Source: Geomonas agri
Lineage (GTDB): Bacteria; Desulfobacterota; Desulfuromonadia; Geobacterales; Geobacteraceae
Direction: 5' to 3'
DNA: 64,000 nucleotides
NCBI RefSeq assembly: GCF_020179605.1
Contig: NZ_JAINZO010000001.1
Location: 930,001-994,000 of the forward strand
The notes beneath the pieces were generated by a model, which did not search any database, was not told where the DNA came from, and saw only the letters and a program-made list of their open reading frames with translations. The position numbers were made by a program, and so were the translations under genes. Each line of letters opens with the position of its first letter. Positions within the stretch are counted from its first letter, which is position 1. Below are positions 20,295 to 32,609 of the stretch, piece after piece.

Positions 20295-20330
20295 AATTAC
20301 CTACTTTTAACTGACTGAGCAGGGGGGCGG

Positions 20331-21479
20331 ATGAAAGAGGGCAATGCCTTGGAACGCAGCGACCTGGCCGGCTACGCGGCCACCAGCGCCACATCCCGCG
20401 GGCGCCGGTACCACGAGGAATTCAGGGATCACCGTCCCGCTTTCGAAAGGGATCGCGACCGCATCATTCACTGTGCAGCGTTCAGGCGCCTCGAGTACAA
20501 GACCCAGGTCTTCGTCAACCACGAGGGGGATTACTACCGCACCCGCCTCACCCATTCGCTGGAAGTGGCCCAGATAGGGAAGGGGATCGCGCGGAGGCTC
20601 GGGCTGAACGAAGAACTGACCGAGGCCCTGGCGCTGGCCCACGATCTCGGGCACACCCCTTTCGGTCACACCGGCGAGGAGGTGCTGAACCGCCTCATGG
20701 AGGGGTGCGGCGGCTTCGAGCACAACCTGCAGTCGCTCCGCGTGGTGGACGAGCTGGAGGAACGCTACCCCGGCTTCAATGGTCTCAACCTTTCCTGGGA
20801 GGTGCGCGAAGGCATAGCCAAGCATTCCTCTCCCTATGACTCCCCCGCACCCATCTATGCCGAATTTCTCCCCGGGACCGTCCCCACCATCGAGGCGCAG
20901 CTGATCAATTTCGCCGACGAGATCGCCTACAACAACCACGACATCGACGACGGCCTGAAATCCGGATACATCAACCTGGGCCAGCTCAAGAAGGCCGAGC
21001 TCTGGAACGAGGTACACGAGGGGATCGTGTCGCGCTACCCGGACATGGACGTGGATCGCGCCGTCTGTCAGACCGTGAGTGCCCTGATCGGGGTCTTGAT
21101 CAACGACTTGGTGCAGACCACGGCGGACAACATTGCCAAGCTGAAGATAAAGACCCAGGAGGACCTGAGGCGGGTGAACGTCCCTGTGGTTTCCTTCAGC
21201 CCAGCGATGACCGAGCGCAACGCGCAGCTCAAGCGCTTCTTGTTCCAGAACCTGTACCGCCACTACAAGGTGGAGCGGATGCGGGTCAAGGCGGAGCGCT
21301 ACTTGGCCGAGCTGTTCGAGGTCTACCTGAAACACCCGACGCTGCTCCCCATGAAGCACCAGATGAAGATGGAGCGCGAAGGGCGCGAGCGGGTCATCTG
21401 CGACTACATAGCCGGCATGACCGACCGTTTCGCCCTGGACGAGTTCAAGAGACTGTTCGAACCGTACGAAAGGGTCTAG
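20331..21479 (+). CDS. dgt: dGTP triphosphohydrolase-like dNTPase (HD domain)
   Basis: 382 residues. It hydrolyses deoxynucleoside triphosphates to nucleoside and triphosphate, controlling dNTP pools. HD-domain metal ligands are visible: H in TRLTHSLEVAQ, and the HDLGHTPFGH segment at about 103-112. The N-terminal FRRLEYKTQVF and the later FADEIAYNNHDIDDGL are typical of the type-2 dGTPase subfamily. Monocistronic with its own promoter; the ATG lies after a GGGGGG-rich ribosome-site region. Confidence 0.93.
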   Translation: MKEGNALERSDLAGYAATSATSRGRRYHEEFRDHRPAFERDRDRIIHCAAFRRLEYKTQVFVNHEGDYYRTRLTHSLEVAQIGKGIARRLGLNEELTEALALAHDLGHTPFGHTGEEVLNRLMEGCGGFEHNLQSLRVVDELEERYPGFNGLNLSWEVREGIAKHSSPYDSPAPIYAEFLPGTVPTIEAQLINFADEIAYNNHDIDDGLKSGYINLGQLKKAELWNEVHEGIVSRYPDMDVDRAVCQTVSALIGVLINDLVQTTADNIAKLKIKTQEDLRRVNVPVVSFSPAMTERNAQLKRFLFQNLYRHYKVERMRVKAERYLAELFEVYLKHPTLLPMKHQMKMEREGRERVICDYIAGMTDRFALDEFKRLFEPYERV

Positions 21480-21531
21480 CAGTGGCGCTGGCTGAACCGG
21501 TTCTGTAAACAAAAAAGAACCATAGCTTGAC

Positions 21532-21559
21532 TTGATCCTTAGCCTAAAGGTGTGATAAT
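21532..21559 (+). promoter_or_regulatory. Promoter candidate of bacteriohemerythrin
   Basis: TTGATC and GATAAT with 16-base spacing, about 40 bases before the ATG. Confidence 0.4.
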
Positions 21560-21597
21560 TACGCGCTCAGGGAAGACAATACTGTTGAGGTGATGGG

Positions 21598-22005
21598 ATG
21601 GCTTATCTTGAATGGAGTGATGCACTGAGCGTCAAGGTCAAGGAAATCGACGATCAACACAAGAACCTGGTGGACATGCTGAACTCACTGCACGACGCGC
21701 ACATGGCGCGGGCGGGGAAGGAGGCGCAGAGGGAAATCATCGCTTCGATGGTGTCCTATGTGGGCAGCCATTTCCGGATGGAAGAGGCCTACATGCAGAA
21801 GTACCAGTACCCCGAATTCCTGGTGCACAAAAAAGAGCACGACGAGTTTGCCGCCAAGGCCCTGGACCTGCAGAACCGGGTCGACAACCAGGGGCTCATC
21901 TTCACCGCCGAGATACTGGAATTCCTCAAGCGTTGGTTGCAGGAGCACATCCTGGGTACCGACATGAAGTACTCGGCCCTGTTCAACGCGTCCGGTCTGC
22001 GCTAG
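21598..22005 (+). CDS. Bacteriohemerythrin
   Basis: 135-residue non-heme diiron oxygen-binding protein. The iron ligands of the family appear in order: H in DDQHKNL (about 21), H and E in SHFRMEE (about 59-63), H and H in HKKEH (about 77-81), and H and D in [11 protein letters not shown] (about 117-122). It is a single-domain cytoplasmic form that could store, sense or scavenge oxygen, common in microaerophilic or anaerobic bacteria. Monocistronic. Confidence 0.95.
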   Translation: MAYLEWSDALSVKVKEIDDQHKNLVDMLNSLHDAHMARAGKEAQREIIASMVSYVGSHFRMEEAYMQKYQYPEFLVHKKEHDEFAAKALDLQNRVDNQGLIFTAEILEFLKRWLQEHILGTDMKYSALFNASGLR

Positions 22006-22036
22006 GCTCAAACCTCTTTAAGAAACTGTCTTCCCC

Positions 22037-22150
22037 GTCCCTCTCCCTCCGGGAGAGGGTGCCCGAAGGGCGGGTGAGGGCGCTGCCGTTTGCAATAGTG
22101 TCGCCCTTGGCAACTCCCTCAACCTGACCCTCTCCCGGGGGGAGAGGGGA
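22037..22150. repeat. Intergenic palindromic repeat, type A
   Basis: Unit CCCTCTCCCTCCGGGAGAGG plus GTGCCCGAAGGGCGGGTGAG, then an inverted partner ending TCTCCCGGGGGGAGAGGGGA. Confidence 0.75.
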
Positions 22151-22165
22151 CGTGAAGGTAAAATA

Positions 22166-22200
22166 AAAAAGCCTCCCTGGTTTGTGCGGGGAGGCTTTTT
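22166..22200. terminator. Bidirectional terminator
   Basis: AAAAAGCCTCCC / GGGAGGCTTTTT, 12-base stem with A and T runs on either side, between the convergent bacteriohemerythrin and yhbY genes. Confidence 0.88.
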
Positions 22201-22219
22201 ACGTTAGCTGCGGCTCGGC

Positions 22220-22516
22220 TTATTTCCCTTTGGGGAGCTCCAGCTTGGGCTCCTTGGCCTGCTTGTAGAGCAGCATGGTACGTCCGAGCACCTGTGCCAG
22301 TTCCGCTTCGCAGGCGGTGCAGAGCTCTTCCGCCACGCTGTGGCGGTCCATGAGGCAGCTTTCCAGCACCTTCACCTTGATCAGTTCGTGGCTGGCCAGT
22401 GCCTCCACGGTTTCCTTGATCAGCGCCTCGCTGACGTCACTCTTGCCCACCTGGATTACCGGCTTCAGGCCGTGGCCGAGCGCGCGGAGAAATCTTTTTT
22501 GCTTTCCAGTCAACAT
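22220..22516 (-). CDS. yhbY: YhbY/CRM-domain RNA-binding protein
   Basis: 98 residues, a single CRS1-YhbY (CRM) domain: LTGKQKRFLRALGHGLKPV, the QVGKSDVSEALI segment and the basic loop typical of the family. YhbY associates with pre-50S ribosomal particles in E. coli. The ATG at 22516 follows AGGAAG; a longer in-frame start at 22573 would add an unrelated N-terminal tail. It ends toward a bidirectional terminator. Confidence 0.93.
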   Translation of the reverse strand: MLTGKQKRFLRALGHGLKPVIQVGKSDVSEALIKETVEALASHELIKVKVLESCLMDRHSVAEELCTACEAELAQVLGRTMLLYKQAKEPKLELPKGK

Positions 22517-22784
22517 CACTTCTTCCTTTGTGCTCCATGCAGGGTGGCGAGAGGAGCCTGCCACGCTCTGCAAAAAGTCTTCATTATTCCGAGAACGGTG
22601 CGAGCTTTATAGCATTTTGGTCCCGCTATGGCAAGGACGGCGAAGGTGATGCGGTGGAGAGCGTGACAGAGCCGAAACCGGGCCTGCTTTGTTATCTGAT
22701 CAGGGACCTTTAGGGTGGCTGAAATTGCCGGCCAGTTATGAATGAAACTTAATCGTATTCTGCCTGTTCCAGCCTTCCTTTTCC
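22517..22784. other. Gene-free upstream half of the yhbY-pyrR gap
   Basis: Between the yhbY start and the pyrimidine promoter. No convincing coding sequence or RNA gene seen; the short open frames lack ribosome sites. Confidence 0.5.
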
Positions 22785-22813
22785 TTGACTCTGCCGGGGC
22801 TCGATGCTACTTT
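22785..22813 (+). promoter_or_regulatory. Promoter of the pyrimidine operon
   Basis: TTGACT and TACTTT with 17-base spacing; predicted start near 22820, giving a leader of about 190 bases before pyrR. Confidence 0.5.
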
Positions 22814-22840
22814 GTCACAAATTTATTCGTTGCCTTTTAA

Positions 22841-22866
22841 ATTAGCCCCGTGAGGTTAGCAAAGGT
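22841..22866 (+). promoter_or_regulatory. PyrR-binding RNA element in the leader
   Basis: CCCGTGAGGTTAGCAAAGG closely resembles the Bacillus-type PyrR anti-antiterminator loop (CC-N-G-N-GAGGYU ... GCAAGG). It lies between the promoter and the leader terminator. UMP-bound PyrR at such a site promotes termination. Confidence 0.65.
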
Positions 22867-22897
22867 GAAGCATAAAGCACTCTTTTACTATCTAAAG

Positions 22898-22940
22898 AAA
22901 GAGCCTTTTCGCCCACTTGCGCGGAAAGGCTCTTTTTAAT
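22898..22940 (+). terminator. Leader attenuator of pyrR operon
   Basis: AAAGAGCCTTTTCGC and GCGGAAAGGCTCTTT form a 15-base stem (one G-U) with an eight-base loop and a T run, 68 bases before pyrR. CTCTTT at 22880-22885 can instead pair with AAAGAG at the start of the stem, a possible antiterminator. Confidence 0.8.
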
Positions 22941-22995
22941 TACGCGCCCCGGCGCGACACGAAAACCGATTCATGACAGGCGCTTACGCCGATGA

Positions 22996-23541
<546 letters not shown>

Positions 23542-23563
23542 AAGGCGCTACACAGTTTGGCTG

Positions 23564-23662
23564 CACCCTCATCCGCCCCTTCGGGGCACCTTCTCCCGGA
23601 GGGAGAAGGGATGGTGAGCCCTCGCCCCTGCGGGAGAGGGCGGCCGCAGACCGGGTGAGGGA
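23564..23662. repeat. Intergenic palindromic repeat, type A
   Basis: Inverted pair of units inside the pyrR-pyrB gap: CACCTTCTCCCGGAGGGAGA and CTGCGGGAGAGGGCGGCC, with CCCTCATCC / GGGTGAGGG outer arms. Confidence 0.7.
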
Positions 23663-23749
23663 AGGTTTTGATGCACTTGCAATCTGTCTGATCGTTTTCA
23701 ACGCGCCACGTACGGTGCGTGGCGTAAAACTAGTTTCTGGGGGGGGACC

Positions 23750-24682
23750 ATGGGTTTCAGGCACAAAGACATCATCGCCCTGAAGGATCTGACCAAGGAG
23801 GAGATCGAACTGCTCCTCGATACGGCGGACAACCTAAGCGAGATCAACCAGCGGGACATCAAGAAGGTGCCGACTCTGCGCGGCAAGACGGTGATCAACC
23901 TTTTCTACGAGGCCTCCACCAGGACCCGTACCTCCTTCGAGATCGCGGCGAAACGTTTATCCGCCGACGCCGTCAACATCACCGCGTCGACCAGTTCCGT
24001 GGTCAAGGGCGAAACCCTCTCCGACACCGCCGCCAACATCCTCGCCATGAAACCCGACATCATCGTCATGCGCCACTCGGTTTCCGGCGCCCACGAATAC
24101 CTCGCCAAGCGCGTTTCCTGCTCCGTGATCAACGCCGGTGACGGTGCGCACGAGCACCCCTCGCAGGGGCTTTTGGACATGCTCACCATGCGCCAGAAGT
24201 TCGGCAAGCTGGCCGGTTTGAAGGTCGCCATCGTTGGCGACATCACCCACAGCCGCGTGGCCCGCTCCAACATCTACGGACTCACTACCATGGGCGCCAA
24301 GGTCTTTCTGGCCGGGCCGCCGACCATGATGCCCCCCGGCATCGAGCGGTTGGGCAACGTGACCGTCTGCAAGGACATGCGCGAGGCGGTGGACCAGGCC
24401 GACGTGGTCATGATGCTCAGGATCCAGTTGGAACGCCAGGGCAAGACCCTGCTTCCCAGCATGCGTGAATACTCCCGCTACTTCGGCCTCAACCCCACGG
24501 TCCTCGCCCTGGCTAAGAAAGACGCCATCGTCATGCACCCCGGCCCGATCAACCGCGGCGTGGAGCTCGCTTCTTCGGTCGCCGATTGCGACCAGTCCGC
24601 GATCATGAAACAGGTCGAGAACGGCGTGGCGGTCAGGATGGCCATGCTGTACCACGTCTGTGGCGGAGAGCCGGTCGAGTAG
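23750..24682 (+). CDS. pyrB: Aspartate carbamoyltransferase catalytic subunit
   Basis: 310 residues. It makes carbamoyl-aspartate from carbamoyl phosphate and aspartate. The carbamoyl-phosphate motif STRTRTSFE lies at about 57-65, [11 protein letters not shown] follows later, and [12 protein letters not shown] is near the C-terminus. It is the PyrR-cluster (class without PyrI) form; no regulatory subunit gene is adjacent. The ATG follows GGGGGG after a 208-base gap that holds a repeat. Confidence 0.97.
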   Translation: MGFRHKDIIALKDLTKEEIELLLDTADNLSEINQRDIKKVPTLRGKTVINLFYEASTRTRTSFEIAAKRLSADAVNITASTSSVVKGETLSDTAANILAMKPDIIVMRHSVSGAHEYLAKRVSCSVINAGDGAHEHPSQGLLDMLTMRQKFGKLAGLKVAIVGDITHSRVARSNIYGLTTMGAKVFLAGPPTMMPPGIERLGNVTVCKDMREAVDQADVVMMLRIQLERQGKTLLPSMREYSRYFGLNPTVLALAKKDAIVMHPGPINRGVELASSVADCDQSAIMKQVENGVAVRMAMLYHVCGGEPVE

Positions 24683-24750
24683 TCAGAGGTCGTTGCGCTT
24701 CTTGTCTTTGTGGAACCTAAAACAGTTTCTGTTTTTTGGAGGGTATAGAG

Positions 24751-26025
24751 ATGAATCTTCTGATAAAAGGTGGGCGCGTGATCGATCCTTCCCAAGGGAT
24801 CGACGAAACCATGGATGTGCTGATTGCCGACGGTGTAGTCCTCGAGCTGGGGCAGGGCATCGCGGCACCGGAGGGGACCCAGACCATCGACGCCTCCGGG
24901 CTCCTGGTCACCCCGGGCCTGATCGATATGCACGTGCACCTGCGCGATCCGGGCCTCGAGTACAAAGAGGACATCGCCACCGGCAGCCGCGCAGCTGCCG
25001 CCGGCGGCTTCACGTCCGTTGCTTGCATGCCCAATACCTCGCCGGTGATCGACAACAAGGCGGTCGCCTGCTACGTGGTCAACAAGGCCAAGAGCGAGGC
25101 GCTGGTCAACGTCTTCCCGATCGGCTCCATCACCAAGGGGAGCAAGGGAGACAGCCTGGCCGAGATGGGCGACCTCAAAGAGGCTGGCTGCGTGGCAGTC
25201 TCCGATGACGGCAAGCCGGTGTGCAACTCCGAACTGATGCGCCGCGCGCTCGAGTACGCCAAGGGGATCGGCATCACCGTCATCTCCCACTCCGAGGACC
25301 TCGCCTTGGTAGGCGAGGGGGTGATGAACGAAGGGTTCGTCTCCACCGAGCTCGGGCTCAAGGGGATCCCGTGGGCGGCCGAAGATATCGCGGTGGCCCG
25401 CGAGGTGTACCTCGCCGAGTTCGCGTGTGCACCGGTGCATATCGCCCACATCTCCACCGCCGGTTCCGCACGTATCATCCGTAATGCCAAGGCACGCGGC
25501 GTGAAGGTGACCTGCGAGACCGCGCCGCACTACTTCACCCTGACCGACGATGCGGTGCGCGGCTACAACACAAACGCCAAGATGAACCCGCCGCTCAGAG
25601 GCGAGTCCGACGTGGCGGCCATGAAGGCGGCGCTTGCCGACGGCACCATTGACGCCATCGCCACCGACCACGCTCCGCACCACCCGGACGAGAAGGACGT
25701 CGAGTTTAACGTGGCCCTCAACGGCATCGTCGGCCTGGAAACCTCCCTGCCGCTCTCGCTGAAGCTGGTCGAAGAAGGGGTGCTGGATCTTAAAGGGCTG
25801 GTTTCGGTGATGTCCTGCAACCCGGCGAAAATCCTCGGGCTCGATCGCGGCACCCTGAGGGTCGGTGCGGTCGGCGACGTCACCGTCATCGACCCGGCCA
25901 AGGAGTGGCAGGTAGACGCGGCCAAGCTGGAGTCTAAGTCGAAGAACTCGCCCTTCCTGGGCTGGCAGATGAAAGGGAAGGCGGTGTACACCGTGGTCAA
26001 GGGACAGGTGGTGCACCAGGCATAG
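24751..26025 (+). CDS. pyrC: Dihydroorotase
   Basis: 424 residues, type I dihydroorotase. It cyclises carbamoyl-aspartate to dihydroorotate. The zinc ligands are visible in [10 protein letters not shown] (HxH) and in the H residues of ISHSED and HIAHIST; the catalytic Asp lies in [13 protein letters not shown]. The ATG at 24751 is chosen because GGAGG lies just upstream; the in-frame TTG 15 bases earlier overlaps that site. It follows pyrB by 68 bases, within the cluster. Confidence 0.97.
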   Translation: MNLLIKGGRVIDPSQGIDETMDVLIADGVVLELGQGIAAPEGTQTIDASGLLVTPGLIDMHVHLRDPGLEYKEDIATGSRAAAAGGFTSVACMPNTSPVIDNKAVACYVVNKAKSEALVNVFPIGSITKGSKGDSLAEMGDLKEAGCVAVSDDGKPVCNSELMRRALEYAKGIGITVISHSEDLALVGEGVMNEGFVSTELGLKGIPWAAEDIAVAREVYLAEFACAPVHIAHISTAGSARIIRNAKARGVKVTCETAPHYFTLTDDAVRGYNTNAKMNPPLRGESDVAAMKAALADGTIDAIATDHAPHHPDEKDVEFNVALNGIVGLETSLPLSLKLVEEGVLDLKGLVSVMSCNPAKILGLDRGTLRVGAVGDVTVIDPAKEWQVDAAKLESKSKNSPFLGWQMKGKAVYTVVKGQVVHQA

Positions 26026-26065
26026 CAGTCGCTTTCTCCGGAAGGAGACGCCGTGCTGATGGCAA

Positions 26066-26163
26066 CGCCCTCATCCGCCCCTCCGGGGCACCTTCTCCCG
26101 GCGGGAGAAGGAACCTGATACCCTCGCCCTCCGGGAGAGGGTGGCCGAAGGCCGGGTGAGGGG
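26066..26163. repeat. Intergenic palindromic repeat, type A
   Basis: Inverted pair of units between pyrC and carA: CACCTTCTCCCGGCGGGAGA and CCCTCCGGGAGAGGGTGGCC, with CCCTCATCC / GGGTGAGGGG arms, very like the copy at 23564. Confidence 0.75.
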
Positions 26164-26228
26164 CTTTTCGAGATTTAATTACGCGCCCTGCGGCGCGGCA
26201 GAAATATAACGGATTCGGGAGAAGATAC

Positions 26229-27353
26229 ATGAAAGCAGTGCTGGCTCTGGCGGACGGCCGGATTTTTAAAGGGAAGGCCTTCGGCGCAACGGGCGAAACC
26301 AGCGGCGAGGTGGTGTTCAACACCGCCATGTCGGGATACCAGGAAGTGCTCACCGACCCCTCGTACAAGGGGCAGATGGTCACCATGACCTATACCCAGA
26401 TCGGTAACACGGGGATCAACCCGGAGGATGTCGAGAGCAACCAGCTCTACCTCTCCGGCTTCATCGTGCGCGAGTACCTCGACTGCTACTCCAACTACCG
26501 CGCCACCATGAGCCTGGACGCCTACCTGAAGGAGAACGGCGTGGTCGGTATCCAAGGGATCGACACCCGCGCCCTGACCCGGCACCTGCGCGACAAGGGC
26601 GCCCAGAACGGCATTATCTCCACCATCGACTTCGATCCGGAGAGCCTGGTGAAAAAGGCCCGCGCCATCCCGTCCATGAGTGGCCTGGACCTCGCCACCG
26701 GCGTCACCTGCTCCGCCCCCTACCACTGGACCCAGGGGCTGTGGGACCTGCAGACCGGCTACCCGGAAGTCGACAAGAGGGATCTCAAGTACAAGGTGGT
26801 CGCCTACGACTTCGGCATCAAGCTGAACATCCTGCGCTGCCTGGTCTCCGCCGGTTGCGACGTAACAGTTGTACCGGCAACCTTCCCGGCTGAGTCGGCG
26901 CTGGCCATGAACCCGGACGGCATCTTCCTCTCCAACGGCCCGGGCGACCCGGAGCCGATGAAGGAAGTCATCGAGAACATCAAGAAGTTCGTGGGCAAGA
27001 AGCCGATCTTCGGCATCTGCCTCGGGCACCAGCTCCTTGGTCTTGCCCTCGGTGGCCGCACCATCAAGCTGAAGTTCGGCAACCACGGCTCCAACCTGCC
27101 GGTCATGGACATCGCCACCAAGAAGGTCGAGATCACTGCCCAGAACCACGGCTTCTCCGTCGACATCCTGTCGCTCGCAAACGTCGCCGGTCTCGCCCAT
27201 GAGAACCTGAACGACCAGACCGTCGAGGGGATGGCGCACAAGACGCTCCCCATCTTCTCGGTGCAGCACCACCCCGAGGCGTCCCCCGGGCCGCACGACT
27301 CGCACTACCTGTTCAACAGGTTCGTGGAGATGATGGAGAAGCATAAAGGGTAA
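26229..27353 (+). CDS. carA: Carbamoyl-phosphate synthase small subunit
   Basis: 374 residues. Glutamine amidotransferase subunit that feeds ammonia to CarB. The N-terminal CPSase_sm_chain domain (FGATGETSGEVVFNTAMSGY) is followed by the class-I GATase domain, with the nucleophile Cys in GICLGHQLLG (about 261-270) and the His-Glu pair in QHHPEASPGP. Normal length and complete. Carbamoyl phosphate from CarAB serves both pyrimidine and arginine synthesis. Confidence 0.98.
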   Translation: MKAVLALADGRIFKGKAFGATGETSGEVVFNTAMSGYQEVLTDPSYKGQMVTMTYTQIGNTGINPEDVESNQLYLSGFIVREYLDCYSNYRATMSLDAYLKENGVVGIQGIDTRALTRHLRDKGAQNGIISTIDFDPESLVKKARAIPSMSGLDLATGVTCSAPYHWTQGLWDLQTGYPEVDKRDLKYKVVAYDFGIKLNILRCLVSAGCDVTVVPATFPAESALAMNPDGIFLSNGPGDPEPMKEVIENIKKFVGKKPIFGICLGHQLLGLALGGRTIKLKFGNHGSNLPVMDIATKKVEITAQNHGFSVDILSLANVAGLAHENLNDQTVEGMAHKTLPIFSVQHHPEASPGPHDSHYLFNRFVEMMEKHKG

Positions 27354-27360
27354 TGGACCT

Positions 27361-27439
27361 TCCCCCCTCCCAGCCTCCCCCCTCCAGGGGGAGGTGCTAA
27401 GAGTCCCCGCCCCCGGAGGGGGAGGGTTAGGGAGGGGGA
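27361..27439. repeat. Intergenic palindromic repeat, type B
   Basis: GC-rich inverted units (CCCCCTCCAGGGGGAGG and CCCCCGGAGGGGGAGGG) followed by TTAGGGAGGGGG. The same style recurs at 46251 and 60180. Confidence 0.7.
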
Positions 27440-27479
27440 AGCTGTTCAGTGAGAAGTTGAAGGAAGTGATAGTAGGTTG

Positions 27480-28397
27480 ATGAAATACAAAGAGCTTTAT
27501 GAAAATGGCGAGCTGTCCCGGCGCATCAAATTGGCCTACGCCCGCCTCGCTGCCTGCGACCTTTGCCCCCACGCCTGCGGCGTCAACCGCCTGAAAGGGG
27601 AGACGGGGCTGTGCGAAAGCGGTAAGGAAGTCCGGATCGCCTCCGCCAACGTGCACCGCGGCGAGGAACCGCCCATCTCCGGCACCAAGGGCTCCGGCAC
27701 CATCTTCCTGTCGGGATGCACCCTGAACTGCAAGTTCTGCCAGAACTTCCCGATCAGCCAGTTGAGAAACGGAACCGACCTGACGGTGGGACAGTTGGCG
27801 GACAAGATGGTGGGGTTGCAGAAGAAGGGCGTGCACAACATAAACTTCGTCACGCCGACCCACTTCACGCCGCAGATCCTTGCCGCGCTCTACCTCGCCA
27901 TCCGCAAGGGATTCCGGATCCCGATCGTGTGGAATACGAGTGGTTACGAGAAGCTCGACACGCTGGCCCTGCTGGACGGCGTGGTGGATATCTACCTGCC
28001 GGACATGAAGTACTGCTGCAACGATGTTGCCGTAAAGCTGTCCGGTGCCAAGGGATATGCCGAGGTTAATCGGCTGGCCCTGCCCGAGATGCTGCGACAG
28101 GTGGGGCACCTGGAATGTGACGACGACGGCATCGCCGTGCGCGGCTTGATCGTGCGGCACCTGGTGTTGCCGCTCGGGCAGGCGGGGAGCCCGGAGACGC
28201 TGGCCTGGATCGCAGAGAACCTGGGCACTGAGACGCACATCGCCCTGATGAGCCAGTTTTTCCCTGCCCACGCCGCGGCACAGACGCCGGGGATAGAGAG
28301 AAGGATCACCAGCGAAGAGTACGCCGAGGCGGTCGAGGCGCTGGAAGAGCTGGAGCTGGAAAACGGGTGGGTGCAGGACGAACCGCTGGGCGAATAA
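27480..28397 (+). CDS. Radical SAM protein, PflX/COG1313 type
   Basis: 305 residues. The radical SAM cluster motif CTLNCKFCQN lies at about 82-91. An N-terminal cysteine set (CDLCPHACGVNRLKGETGLC, about 23-42) is typical of the pyruvate-formate-lyase-activase-like COG1313 group. The substrate is unknown; the family is annotated as PflA-like, but no glycyl-radical enzyme gene is nearby. It lies between carA and carB, co-directional with both. ATG 27480 is used rather than the TTG just before it. The function in pyrimidine metabolism is open. Confidence 0.85.
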   Translation: MKYKELYENGELSRRIKLAYARLAACDLCPHACGVNRLKGETGLCESGKEVRIASANVHRGEEPPISGTKGSGTIFLSGCTLNCKFCQNFPISQLRNGTDLTVGQLADKMVGLQKKGVHNINFVTPTHFTPQILAALYLAIRKGFRIPIVWNTSGYEKLDTLALLDGVVDIYLPDMKYCCNDVAVKLSGAKGYAEVNRLALPEMLRQVGHLECDDDGIAVRGLIVRHLVLPLGQAGSPETLAWIAENLGTETHIALMSQFFPAHAAAQTPGIERRITSEEYAEAVEALEELELENGWVQDEPLGE

Positions 28398-28468
28398 TCG
28401 TTCGCCCGCCTTTAAAGATTCGCTTTCACGGAACGTGTTTAATAAAGAGAGTAATGGAGTGATTTACA

Positions 28469-31714
<3,246 letters not shown>

Positions 31715-31720
31715 CCGACC

Positions 31721-31750
31721 AGGGAGCGCCGCACTAGGCGCTCCCTTTCC
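31721..31750 (+). terminator. Terminator after carB
   Basis: AGGGAGCGCC / GGCGCTCCCT, 10-base perfect stem, six-base loop, short T run. Confidence 0.75.
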
Positions 31751-31773
31751 AAATCCAGCACATGCAGCACAGC

Positions 31774-31793
31774 GGGGGGCCTCCAGGCCCCCC
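31774..31793 (+). other. GC hairpin before greA
   Basis: GGGGGGCC / GGCCCCCC with a four-base loop, 28 bases before the greA start. No T run follows, so it is a leader structure or mRNA stabiliser rather than a clear terminator. Confidence 0.4.
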
Positions 31794-31820
31794 TATAAGT
31801 TCATCAAGGAGCAAAATACG

Positions 31821-32297
31821 ATGTCTCAGACAGTTCCATTGACCAAGGAGAGTTACGAGGCCCTGCAGGAGGACCTCAAACGCCTGATTAAGGAAGAGCG
31901 CCCCAAGGTAATCCAGGATATCGCAGAGGCCAGGGCACACGGCGATCTCTCTGAAAATGCGGAGTACGATGCGGCCAAGAACCGTCAGGGTTTCATCGAG
32001 GGGCGCATATTGGAGCTGCAGGACAAACTGGCGCGGGCCTACGTGGTCGACCTCTCCAACCTGAAGCCGGACAAGGTGGTCTTTGGCGCCACGGTCACCG
32101 TGTACGACACCGCGACCGAAGAAGAGATCACCTACAAGATCGTCGGCGAGGACGAGGCCGACATCAAGCTGGGCAAGATCTCCTGTACTTCGCCGGTAGG
32201 CAAGGCGCTGATCGGGCACAAGCTGGATGACACCGTCCGCGTCAGCGTTCCCTCCGGGATGAAGGAATACGAGATCATCGAGATCCGCTACGAATAA
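31821..32297 (+). CDS. greA: Transcription elongation factor GreA
   Basis: 158 residues, standard length. The N-terminal antiparallel coiled coil (about 1-75) has the acidic tip in ENAEYDAAKNRQ; the C-terminal FKBP-like domain carries ATVTVYD and SCTSPVGKALIGHKLDD. It enters the RNA polymerase secondary channel to cleave backtracked transcripts. It follows carB behind a terminator and precedes DUF1858 and recG on the same strand. AAGGAG lies just upstream of ATG. Confidence 0.97.
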   Translation: MSQTVPLTKESYEALQEDLKRLIKEERPKVIQDIAEARAHGDLSENAEYDAAKNRQGFIEGRILELQDKLARAYVVDLSNLKPDKVVFGATVTVYDTATEEEITYKIVGEDEADIKLGKISCTSPVGKALIGHKLDDTVRVSVPSGMKEYEIIEIRYE

Positions 32298-32363
32298 AAG
32301 CAGCACTCACCCGTTTCGCACCACAACCAACATGCGCGCCAGCGCGTGACCAGGAGGATTTAC

Positions 32364-32561
32364 ATGGCTCAGGTAACCAAGGACATGACTTTTGCCGCAG
32401 TGATGAGGATGCACCCGGACGTCGTCAAGGTGCTCGCTAAATACAACCTCGGCTGCATCGGCTGCATGGGCGCTCAGAACGAGTCCCTCGAGCAGGGCTG
32501 CGCCGCTCACGGCATCAGCGTCGACGACATCGTCGCCGACCTCAACAAGATCTTCGAATAA
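32364..32561 (+). CDS. DUF1858 small protein
   Basis: 65 residues, single DUF1858 domain (VTKDMTFAAVMRMHPDVVKVL) with CIGC at about 33-36 after YNLG. The CxxC position matches the other copy at 18747. AGGAGG precedes ATG 32364. It sits between greA and recG and is followed by a terminator, so it is probably expressed from the greA transcript. The function is not established. Confidence 0.87.
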   Translation: MAQVTKDMTFAAVMRMHPDVVKVLAKYNLGCIGCMGAQNESLEQGCAAHGISVDDIVADLNKIFE

Positions 32562-32569
32562 CAACGACC

Positions 32570-32602
32570 GGCGCCCGGAGCTTGCTTCGGGCGCCTTTCT
32601 TT
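32570..32602 (+). terminator. Terminator after DUF1858
   Basis: GGCGCCCG / CGGGCGCC stem with a loop containing GAGCTTGCTT and a T-rich tail, ending a few bases before the recG start. Confidence 0.75.
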
Positions 32603-32609
32603 TCCTTCC

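Noticed and set aside
27361..27439. Tandem GC repeats as a CRISPR array
   Set aside because: Units are palindromic and inverted, without equal-length spacers or cas genes.
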